A DNA stretch of 64,000 nt from Legionella adelaidensis (GTDB lineage Bacteria > Pseudomonadota > Gammaproteobacteria > Legionellales > Legionellaceae). The stretch lies in the NCBI RefSeq assembly GCF_900637865.1, contig NZ_LR134421.1, forward strand, positions 24,077-88,076, given 5' to 3'. A model generated the notes under the pieces. The model was not told the DNA's origin, did not search any database, and worked only from the letters and a program-made list of their open reading frames with translations. Position 1 is the first letter of the stretch. Each line of letters starts with the position of its first letter. A program made the translations under genes and the position numbers. Positions 1 to 7,175 of the stretch are shown here, piece after piece.

Positions 1-973
1 GTTCTTTTGATAGTTTTGCCAAAATACTATCTGCTATGAGTGGGATATCATTTGCTCTCTCATGTAACGTGGGCACGCGTAGCTCAATAACATCTATGCG
101 ATAATAAAGTTCTTGTCGAAATCTACCTGCGGCAATTTCCTCTTGTAAGTTTTTATTACTGGCACTCAAAATACGGACATCAACAGGTATTTCATTGGCC
201 TCGCCTATAGGCTTAACTGCTTTTTCTTGTATCGCCCGTAATAATTTTACTTGCATCGCCAAAGGCAATTCAGCTATTTCATCAAGGAATAAAGTTCCTC
301 CTTGGGCTGCCACAAACAAGCCTTGTTTATCAGCAAATGCGCCTGTAAAACTCCCCTTTTTATGCCCAAAGAATTCTGATTCCATTAATTCACTAGGTAT
401 TGCCCCACAATTTACCGCAATAAAAGCTTTTTCACTTCGGGGGCCATAAGCGTGAATTAACCGTGCTACCAATTCTTTCCCTACTCCAGACTCTCCATGA
501 ATGAAAACAGGCGCCTGACTGCGTGCCAGTTTATATATGTTTTGTCGTAATGCTTCCATTGCGGGAGTATTGCCCAACAATAATTGGACTTGAGGCTCTG
601 GACGTTGATACATCTCCAATGCTGTTTTAACTAAAGATTTCAGCATGGATAAATCAATAGGTTTTGAGACATAATCAAAAGCGCCCGCTTTTAAAGTATT
701 GACGGCCCCTTCTATATTTCCATAAGCGGTAATCACTGCAACGGGTAATTGCGGTTTATTTTGTTGAATAAAGCGCACTATTTCATAGCCTTCACCATCG
801 GGTAACCGCATATCTGTTAGAACTAAAAAATATTCATTTTTTTTTATCTGTTCTAAACCGTTTTTAAATGTATCAGCAACATCTGAATTTAAACCCATTC
901 GCGAAAGAGTTAATGATAATAGTTCGCGTATGTCAGGCTCATCATCAATAATTAATACTTTGGCATCTTTCAT
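1..973 (-). CDS. pilR: PilR-like sigma-54-dependent response regulator (3' end missing)
   Basis: This is an NtrC-family activator that works with sigma-54 RNA polymerase, probably on type IV pilin genes. The frame opens at an ATG at 973 and runs off the left edge, so the C-terminal part, including the Fis-type DNA-binding helix-turn-helix, is outside the window. Visible parts are an N-terminal receiver domain (acidic pair in IIDDEPD, phospho-acceptor region LTDMRLPDGEG) and an AAA+ domain with Walker A GESGVGKE, the sigma-54 contact loop GAFTGA and Walker B GTLFLDEI. It follows pilS with one base between stop and start, so the two are surely co-expressed. The PilS partner supports PilR over other NtrC relatives. 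Confidence 0.9.
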   Translation of the reverse strand, partial: MKDAKVLIIDDEPDIRELLSLTLSRMGLNSDVADTFKNGLEQIKKNEYFLVLTDMRLPDGEGYEIVRFIQQNKPQLPVAVITAYGNIEGAVNTLKAGAFDYVSKPIDLSMLKSLVKTALEMYQRPEPQVQLLLGNTPAMEALRQNIYKLARSQAPVFIHGESGVGKELVARLIHAYGPRSEKAFIAVNCGAIPSELMESEFFGHKKGSFTGAFADKQGLFVAAQGGTLFLDEIAELPLAMQVKLLRAIQEKAVKPIGEANEIPVDVRILSASNKNLQEEIAAGRFRQELYYRIDVIELRVPTLHERANDIPLIADSILAKLSKE

Positions 974-974
974 G

Positions 975-2549
975 CTATATCTCTTTAATTTGCTTTGACG
1001 TAATCAAAAAACAGCAACCTATAGGAGTGTCTTCCAAACTTAATCTTGCCTGGTTGATTTCACAAAGTTCCTTGGCAATAAAAAGGCCCATACCATTGCC
1101 CGTTCTTACCGTACTGAAAAATGGATCAAAGATAGAATTCCTAATTTTTTCAGGAACACCAGGACCTTCATCACATATTTTAATAATAAACTTTTTTTTC
1201 TCTTGTATAACAGAAATGGTAATTACTGCTATATCCTCTTTATTCCTGCCATGTTGCATTACATTATCACAAAGTATTACGAAAATTTGCTCCAGTTGGC
1301 TTTTATCAAATACCAGGTGTTCATTCTTCGCAGGTATATTTAAATTAATGATACATTGATTAGTTAAACAATAGTCATGTAGGAATTGTTGTAAAAAAGA
1401 GTTCATTTCTATGGGTTCAGGTTTGGATTGTTGTCTTCTGGATATTTGCAAAACATTTTTAATGACCCTATCCATTCTTTGACAATTATTTACAATTAAT
1501 TCTTTTAATCTTTTATCTTCGTCATGGAGATCTTCCCCTTCACCTAGTAATTGAATGGCATGAGATATTACCCCTAACGGATTTCTTAACTCATGAGCAA
1601 TGCTTGCAGAGAATCTTCCAAGAGATGCCAGTTTTAGCTGTTGCGCTTGTTGAGATAAATCAGTCATATCCTCTAAAAGGATAACCACAGCAGAATCGCC
1701 CGCATATTCCGCTGGAAAAAAATGAACTTGTAATGGGGGATGTTCAATTGTGGTTTGTACCGCCTCATGGGGAGTGGTAGAAAAAAATTTACGATATTGT
1801 AAATATAATTCTTTTGATAGTTCTTTTAATGATAGGGCCTTTTTGCTTTCAGGCACTTTAAAAAATTGACAAGCAGAAGAGTTAATTAACTTAATACGTC
1901 CATTATTTATAAATAGAACCCCATGTTGTAAACGCTCCACTATATACTCATTTAACCGCTGCATGCTTGCCAATTCTCTTGCCTGCAACTTTGCTAAACT
2001 TTCACTACTGCGGACCCAACTAGCTAAATACCATGCTGTTAATGCGGTGCCAAAAAAACCTGCCCCATAAACACCCGTAGAAAAAAAACTACCTAAATCA
2101 TTCATTTCATTGCTACCAAGGTATTGAGCGATGCCAATTCCCAAGAACATGCAGCTGGCAATTGCCGCAAAAAAAACAGCCAGTCGGCCTGGAACTAAAA
2201 TGCTTAACATAGCAATAGAAGCAATGAGGATAATTCCCAGGCCAGATTGTATATAGCCTATAGCATGAATAAACAACACCATTAATATGACGTCAATGGT
2301 CCCTGACCATAGGACCTGATGCTCAAATTTAATTGCCCGTGTTCTACATAAATTTAAAAAAGCAATGCCAAAAATAAAATAGAAAAAGAGCGCTGCGGCA
2401 TAGTAATAGTTATAAGTAGTAAAATGACCGGAACTATTAATCCAGAAAGCGATAAATAAAGAAAAAATACTAACTAAACGATAAATATTGTAAATATACA
2501 ACATTCGCCATTGTCGTGACTGCCCTTTTATTGGCATAGATTGAGCCAT
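975..2549 (-). CDS. pilS: PilS-like membrane sensor histidine kinase
   Basis: This is a sensor kinase of 524 residues that should phosphorylate the adjacent PilR regulator and so control type IV pilus expression. About six hydrophobic segments occupy residues 20-175, which is the PilS membrane-sensor layout. A PAS-like stretch follows at about 195-295. The dimerisation and phospho-acceptor helix has the H-box IAHELRNPL with His319, and the ATPase domain has the N-box DNVMQHG and the glycine motif DEGPGVP. The ATG at 2549 has a purine-rich site (TAGGAAATT) just upstream. pilR starts one base after the stop. Membrane topology and partner gene make the assignment firm; the signal sensed cannot be read from the sequence. 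Confidence 0.9.
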   Translation of the reverse strand: MAQSMPIKGQSRQWRMLYIYNIYRLVSIFSLFIAFWINSSGHFTTYNYYYAAALFFYFIFGIAFLNLCRTRAIKFEHQVLWSGTIDVILMVLFIHAIGYIQSGLGIILIASIAMLSILVPGRLAVFFAAIASCMFLGIGIAQYLGSNEMNDLGSFFSTGVYGAGFFGTALTAWYLASWVRSSESLAKLQARELASMQRLNEYIVERLQHGVLFINNGRIKLINSSACQFFKVPESKKALSLKELSKELYLQYRKFFSTTPHEAVQTTIEHPPLQVHFFPAEYAGDSAVVILLEDMTDLSQQAQQLKLASLGRFSASIAHELRNPLGVISHAIQLLGEGEDLHDEDKRLKELIVNNCQRMDRVIKNVLQISRRQQSKPEPIEMNSFLQQFLHDYCLTNQCIINLNIPAKNEHLVFDKSQLEQIFVILCDNVMQHGRNKEDIAVITISVIQEKKKFIIKICDEGPGVPEKIRNSIFDPFFSTVRTGNGMGLFIAKELCEINQARLSLEDTPIGCCFLITSKQIKEI

Positions 2550-2577
2550 AATTTCCTATTGTTTTATCTAAATATAG

Positions 2578-2620
2578 AATACATACTTAAGATACTCCAA
2601 AAGGATTTTGGATATGTATT
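2578..2620. promoter_or_regulatory. Inverted repeat between divergent pilS and a small ORF
   Basis: AATACAT at 2578-2584 is mirrored by ATGTATT at 2614-2620, with an inner inverted repeat TCCAAAA/TTTTGGA around 2597-2613. The position between two divergent genes fits an operator or a divergent promoter region. No regulator can be named. Confidence 0.35.
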
Positions 2621-2695
2621 AGTAAAAATTTAGGTAAATTTTAAATAGTTCACCTATTATTAATACATCAATGGTAGAAAACGGAGAGAAATATA

Positions 2696-2836
2696 ATGAA
2701 CAGTAAGGAAATAGTTAAAGATTCCAAATGTGATGAGAAACAACCTTCTTATTTTAAAGAAGAGCACATTGAAGAAATTCTCAATGAGGAAGAGTATAAC
2801 GAAGACGAGTTTGACTTTATTCGTTCAACGAACTAG
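2696..2836 (+). CDS. Small acidic protein, unknown
   Basis: This 46-codon reading frame starts at an ATG preceded by a good ribosome binding site (GGAG, about 8 bases upstream). The product is very acidic towards its C-terminus, with a run of Glu and Asp residues (LNEEEYNEDEFDF), and has no signal peptide or membrane segment. It is convergent with the ABC permease, whose stop lies 9 bases away. I do not recognise the family. The clean start signal and strong acidic bias argue for a real gene; the short length leaves doubt. Confidence 0.5.
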   Translation: MNSKEIVKDSKCDEKQPSYFKEEHIEEILNEEEYNEDEFDFIRSTN

Positions 2837-2844
2837 TCCTGTGA

Positions 2845-4005
2845 TTAATCAAGTGTTCTTCGGTAATGCTTCATTGCTAAAAATAAAGCTATTAATAAAA
2901 ACAAAATAATGGGCCATACATCGTAAAATACTTCTTGAATCCCAACGCCTTTCAGCATAATACCGCGCACAATGTTATTAAAATGCGTTAAAGGTAAAAT
3001 ATTACCAAACCATTGTGCCCAAATAGGCATACCTTTAAAGGGAAAAGCGAAACCGGATAAAAGCAAGGAAGGAATCATAAAGAAAGTGCTTAGTTGGCTT
3101 GCTTCTAATTGCGTCGAGGAAAAAGTTGAGAAAAATATTCCTACAAAAAGATTTGCTAAAATAAATGGCAACGTCACTAACAATAATAAGATGAAGCTTC
3201 CCAAAAAAGGGATGTTAAAAAAGAAAATGGCCATTAGCAAAATAATAAAAACTTGTGCGTATCCGATTAACAAAAAAGGCAAGGTTTTGCCAATGACGAC
3301 TTCAGAGGGTAATAAAGAGGTAGCCAACAGACTTTCCAGCGTCCCCATTTCTTTTTCTCGGGTCAAAGCCATTGAAGCCACCATCACAAACGTCATGGTT
3401 AGAACTAAACCCAATAACCCCGGTACAATATTGTATTGAGTAATAGCACTAGGGTTATAACGGACTTGTACACGTAAATCAGCAGGCGTTTTGTTTTCAT
3501 TCAAAAACCCGCCAGGCAAGTCAGGGCTATGCTGAAAAATTGTTTGCATAAGTCCGGAAGAAGCTGAAACCGCATAACCAACAGAGACTGGATCGGTGCC
3601 ATCGACTTCCAATAATGCGGCGGGGTACTCTCCTCGCACTATTTTTTGGGAAAAATCACTAGGGATAGTTAGAATAAACTGAACTTCATGTGAAACCATC
3701 AACTTGTCTGCTTCTTTAGAAGAGCTTGGGAAATACATAAATTTAAAGTAATGCGTATTTTCTAACCCATAAATCAACTCACGCGAAAAAGGGCCGGTGT
3801 CGTAATTAATAAGAGCTGACGGCAAATATTTGGGGTTCGCATTAATTGCTAAACCAAAGAGAATAAGTTGTATCAAAGGAAGGCCAATGATGAGCGCGAA
3901 GGTGAATCGATCCCTTCTTAATTGAGTAAATTCTTTAGCCACAAGTCCCATGAGGCGAGAAAAAGAGAATTGCGCTTGCGGTTTAATTTTTTGCTTCAAT
4001 GTCAC
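2845..4005 (-). CDS. ABC-2 type transporter permease (YhhJ/YbhR-like)
   Basis: This 386-residue integral membrane subunit belongs to an ABC exporter. One hydrophobic segment near residues 37-55 is followed by a large periplasmic domain (about 56-185). A block of about five membrane helices then runs from 190 to 380, as in the ABC2_membrane_3 family. The motif MALTREKEMGTLESLL between the helices is typical of the family. The start overlaps the end of the ATPase gene by 23 bases, so translation is probably coupled. With the ATPase and the HlyD-like lipoprotein upstream it forms a YbhFSRG-like drug or lipid efflux system, here with a single permease. The substrate is unknown. Confidence 0.88.
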   Translation of the reverse strand: MTLKQKIKPQAQFSFSRLMGLVAKEFTQLRRDRFTFALIIGLPLIQLILFGLAINANPKYLPSALINYDTGPFSRELIYGLENTHYFKFMYFPSSSKEADKLMVSHEVQFILTIPSDFSQKIVRGEYPAALLEVDGTDPVSVGYAVSASSGLMQTIFQHSPDLPGGFLNENKTPADLRVQVRYNPSAITQYNIVPGLLGLVLTMTFVMVASMALTREKEMGTLESLLATSLLPSEVVIGKTLPFLLIGYAQVFIILLMAIFFFNIPFLGSFILLLLVTLPFILANLFVGIFFSTFSSTQLEASQLSTFFMIPSLLLSGFAFPFKGMPIWAQWFGNILPLTHFNNIVRGIMLKGVGIQEVFYDVWPIILFLLIALFLAMKHYRRTLD

Positions 4006-4906
4006 TTACTCTTTCGTTGACTAAATGGATAAAAACTTCCTCAAGGCTTGTATCCACTTTTTCCCATTTAAACTGTGCATATTGCTTTACTAGTTTATCC
4101 AGATATTCACCATTCGTTCCGCTAATGCGTAAAGCATTTCCCCAAGGAACCACTTGTTCGACCTCAGGTTCTTTTTCAATTTCTATGGCGAGTTTCAATA
4201 CATTTGCCCCCTCAGCAGACCATGTAGTTAAATCTACTTTTCGAATAATGTCTTTTATCGTGCCTTGAATCATTAATTTACCATTAACAATATAAGCCAG
4301 ACGATTACAACGTTCCGCTTCATCCATGTAATGTGTACTCAACAATACAGTAATACCCTGGGTCGTAAGCTTTGAAATCGTATTCCAAAATTCCCGGCGT
4401 GTTTTAGGGTCAACTCCAGCTGTCGGTTCATCTAATAATAAAAGCCTTGGATTATTTAATAGTGCAGCTGCTAAAGAAACCCGCTGCTTCCAACCGCCGG
4501 ATAATTTTCCTGTTAAAATTTTCTTATATGGGGTGAGAAGTAAATCATTTATTATTTCGTTGACACGATTGACATAGTTATCTTTATTATTGGCTCGTGC
4601 AACAAAGATTAAATTCTCATAAACGGTTAAGTCTTTATATAGTGAAAATGTTTGGGGAACATAACCTACTAAGGGTTTAATTAGGTAAGATTGGGTGATA
4701 ATGTCATAACCTAAGCAAGTTCCTGCGCCCGCATCGGGCTGCATTAAGCCACACAACATACGGATTGTTGTCGTCTTTCCACTACCATTTGGTCCTAAAA
4801 AACCAAAAATTTCGCCTTGTTTTACTTGTAAAGAAACATCATCCACCGCAGTTTTGCTGCCGAACTGTTTTCGTAAACCTTTAACATCAATAACGTATTC
4901 AGTCAT
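3983..4906 (-). CDS. ABC transporter ATP-binding protein
   Basis: This 307-residue ATPase powers the adjacent ABC-2 permease. It contains Walker A (GPNGSGKTTT), a Q-loop in VGYVPQTFSLY, the signature LSGGWKQRVSLA, Walker B with LLLLDEPTAGVDP, and the H-loop in LLSTHYMDEAERC. The C-terminal 80 residues form the extra domain common in DrrA/YbhF-type ATPases. It overlaps the lipoprotein gene upstream by 8 bases and the permease downstream by 23 bases, so all three are one transcription unit. It carries one ATPase domain, whereas E. coli YbhF carries two. Confidence 0.9.
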   Translation of the reverse strand: MTEYVIDVKGLRKQFGSKTAVDDVSLQVKQGEIFGFLGPNGSGKTTTIRMLCGLMQPDAGAGTCLGYDIITQSYLIKPLVGYVPQTFSLYKDLTVYENLIFVARANNKDNYVNRVNEIINDLLLTPYKKILTGKLSGGWKQRVSLAAALLNNPRLLLLDEPTAGVDPKTRREFWNTISKLTTQGITVLLSTHYMDEAERCNRLAYIVNGKLMIQGTIKDIIRKVDLTTWSAEGANVLKLAIEIEKEPEVEQVVPWGNALRISGTNGEYLDKLVKQYAQFKWEKVDTSLEEVFIHLVNERVSDIEAKN

Positions 4907-5753
4907 TTACGTTATAAGAAATGTAAATAGGCTGGCCTGGGTGGAGATGATAAGCATCACGGGGTTCAAAATTTGCTTCAATACGATAAACCAATTTTGA
5001 ATTTGTTTCGGCACTATAAATAACCGGGGGAGTATATTCGGCAGTAGGTGAAATATAACTTATGTGAGCAACATATAAATGGCGGCATCCGTCACAATTA
5101 ATCATGACTTTATCGTCTAAATGTACACGAGAAAGATCGGTTTGAGGAATATAAAAAATGGCTTTAATATCCTCCGGGGCTAATAAAGAAAGAATAGGTT
5201 TTTGAGCTACAGTATATTCCCCTTTGCGATAATATATGTCAAAAACCAGGCCGCTCACGGGTGCGGTCCCTATTTTTTGGTCCTTCATCCAGCGCGCTTC
5301 AGCTAACGCTGCCGTTTTGGCCGCAATATTTGCTTGGGCAGCATCTAATTCAGCAATGCTACCTTCATGTTTGGCTTTTTCTGCCTCATAAACGGTTTTT
5401 TCAATCGCATTTTTAGTTGCAAGAACTTGATAGCGCTGAGAATTTGATTTTGCTAACTCCAATTGGGCCTTCACTTCTTCTCGTGCTGCATAGGCTTGTT
5501 TTAAATTCTCTTCCGCAATATTTAATTGGCTTAATTCTGGTTGTTCATCCAAGGTAAAAAGCAGCTGACCAGTTTTCACAACGTGCCCTTTTCTAACATG
5601 AAGTTTTTCCAAAAAACCGGATGCGTTGGTAGCAATATAAGTATATCTGCCTTCTATATATCCATTGGTTTTTTTATTAGGTGATTGAGAGCAGCTATTT
5701 AGCAATAACATGGCAAAAAGAGAGAAAATAAAAACCATGAGTCTTATTAGCAT
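4899..5753 (-). CDS. HlyD/YbhG-like membrane fusion lipoprotein
   Basis: This 284-residue periplasmic adaptor should link the ABC exporter to an outer-membrane channel. The N-terminus is a lipoprotein signal peptide ending in the lipobox LLNSC, so the mature protein is probably lipid-anchored rather than membrane-spanning. A lipoyl-like half motif (LEKLHVRKGHVVKTGQ) precedes an alpha-helical hairpin rich in Ala, Glu and Lys (about residues 78-150). The second lipoyl half and a beta-barrel follow. It is the first gene of the three-gene unit, and the 123-base gap upstream should hold the promoter. Confidence 0.87.
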   Translation of the reverse strand: MLIRLMVFIFSLFAMLLLNSCSQSPNKKTNGYIEGRYTYIATNASGFLEKLHVRKGHVVKTGQLLFTLDEQPELSQLNIAEENLKQAYAAREEVKAQLELAKSNSQRYQVLATKNAIEKTVYEAEKAKHEGSIAELDAAQANIAAKTAALAEARWMKDQKIGTAPVSGLVFDIYYRKGEYTVAQKPILSLLAPEDIKAIFYIPQTDLSRVHLDDKVMINCDGCRHLYVAHISYISPTAEYTPPVIYSAETNSKLVYRIEANFEPRDAYHLHPGQPIYISYNVND

Positions 5754-5837
5754 TTATTGTAGAACTCCTTTATAAAATCTGATTGGTGCTGCAACCGTTT
5801 TTCATTCCAATGAACAGTATTCGTTTTGTTGGCCCAG

Positions 5838-5874
5838 GATCGAAGCCTGGTTAACAAGCAACCAGACTACAACT
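5838..5874 (+). repeat. CCTGGTTG palindromic repeat, copy 1 (degenerate)
   Basis: This 37-base intergenic element lies immediately downstream of the map stop. It begins GGATCGAAGCCTGGTT and carries the inverted pair CTGGTT/AACCAG. It matches the copy at 52630-52670 almost base for base over its left half. Confidence 0.55.
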
Positions 5875-5876
5875 TC

Positions 5877-6689
5877 TTAAATGTTATAACTTTCACTCGT
5901 TTTTAATGATTCGAAAATAGCTTTCTCTTCGTCTCTAATGGTTAAAACTTCAAACCCGGTATTTGTAACTAGAATTGTATGCTCCCATTGGGCAGATAGC
6001 ATACGATCTTTAGTAATAGCAATGTCCCAACCATCTTTGCGAATATGTTTTATATCGGGTTTTCCTTGGTTAATCATAGGTTCAATCGTGAAAGTCATGC
6101 CTTCTTTTAATACCGCTCCCGTCTCGGGCTTCCCAAAGTGCATAACCTGGGGGTCCTCATGCATTTGAGTTCCTATACCGTGTCCGCAGTATTCGCGAAC
6201 CACTGAGTAATGGTTTTTTTCCGCATGTTGCTGGATGGCATGGCCAATATCCCCCAAGGTGGCATTCGGTTTTACTGCCAAAATTCCTTTATACAAGCAT
6301 TCTCTCGTCACATCGACTAAACGGCGGGCATGCGCAGGTACATTTCCTACACAAAACATTTTGCTGCTATCCCCATAATATCCTTCACTAATCACGGTTA
6401 CATCCACATTAATAATATCTCCATCCTTTAAAAATTGCTTCTCAGAAGGCATGCCGTGACAAATTACGTGATTTAAAGAGGTATTGACAGAATAAGGATA
6501 ACCATACTGGCCTTTGCTGCCTGGAATGGCTTTGAGAGTATTTACTATGTAATCTTCGCAAAAGGCATCAATTTCCATAGTAGTAATTCCCGGTTTTATT
6601 ATCTCACTTACTGCTTCTAATACCTTAGCCGTCAGCTGACCTGCTTTTCGCATTTTTTCAATTTGCTCGGGTGTTTTAATAGCTAACAT
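5877..6689 (-). CDS. map: Methionine aminopeptidase, type I
   Basis: This enzyme removes the initiator methionine from new proteins in the cytoplasm. The ATG at 6689 is chosen: it has AGAAAGG six bases upstream and gives a 270-residue protein starting MLAIKTPEQIEKM, like E. coli Map. A TTG six codons further upstream is possible but less likely. The five metal ligands of the family are visible: two Asp in NVDVTVISEGYYGDSSKMF, His in GHGIGTQMHEDP, Glu in TIEPMI, and Glu in the closing WEHTILVT. Expression is probably from its own promoter in the 50 bases before the regulator gene behind it. I see nothing unusual. Confidence 0.95.
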   Translation of the reverse strand: MLAIKTPEQIEKMRKAGQLTAKVLEAVSEIIKPGITTMEIDAFCEDYIVNTLKAIPGSKGQYGYPYSVNTSLNHVICHGMPSEKQFLKDGDIINVDVTVISEGYYGDSSKMFCVGNVPAHARRLVDVTRECLYKGILAVKPNATLGDIGHAIQQHAEKNHYSVVREYCGHGIGTQMHEDPQVMHFGKPETGAVLKEGMTFTIEPMINQGKPDIKHIRKDGWDIAITKDRMLSAQWEHTILVTNTGFEVLTIRDEEKAIFESLKTSESYNI

Positions 6690-6743
6690 AGGTACCTTTC
6701 TTTTCAAATAAAACGAGTATTTTAACGTAATGTCATGGATTTG

Positions 6744-7175
6744 CTAGTTAGAACGTGTGATAAGAGTTAAAACATTTTTGCAAGTGTGAATAAATTCCTG
6801 AAATTGAGTATCTTTCACAAAATAACCATCCACTTTATATGCTTCAATGGCACACTTATCTTTTTCATTATTTGAAGTAGTTAGGACAAAAATACTCACC
6901 CCTGTGAGTTGAGTTTGCTTCCGAAGCGCTTTCAGAAATTCTAGGCCATTCATTTTAGGCATCATTAAATCCAAAACGATAATTTTCGGAGGAATTATAG
7001 GTTGATTATTTCTCTTAGCTGTTAATTTAGTTAGCGCCTCTACTCCATCGTGTGCCGTTTGAAATTGAATAGGGAGATTTAGCTTGAAAAGCTCCCTTTC
7101 TACATGCATTACGTCAATTTCATCATCATCAACAACTAATATCTCAATAGGTGGTCTACTCTTTGGCATATTCAT
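6744..7175 (-). CDS. Rcp1-like single-domain response regulator
   Basis: This stand-alone receiver domain of 143 residues has no output domain. The acidic pocket is VVDDDEID, the phospho-acceptor is Asp69 in VLDLMMPKMNG, the switch Thr lies in VLTTS, and the conserved Lys is Lys121 in GYFVKD. The long loop before the phospho-acceptor (RNNQPIIPPK) and the LDLMMPKMNG block resemble the Rcp1 family that partners phytochrome-type kinases. Its start overlaps the end of the hybrid kinase gene by 20 bases. This fits a kinase-to-regulator relay in which the second kinase module (H-box SHDLKSPL) passes phosphate to this protein. No target is evident. Confidence 0.88.
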   Translation of the reverse strand: MNMPKSRPPIEILVVDDDEIDVMHVERELFKLNLPIQFQTAHDGVEALTKLTAKRNNQPIIPPKIIVLDLMMPKMNGLEFLKALRKQTQLTGVSIFVLTTSNNEKDKCAIEAYKVDGYFVKDTQFQEFIHTCKNVLTLITRSN

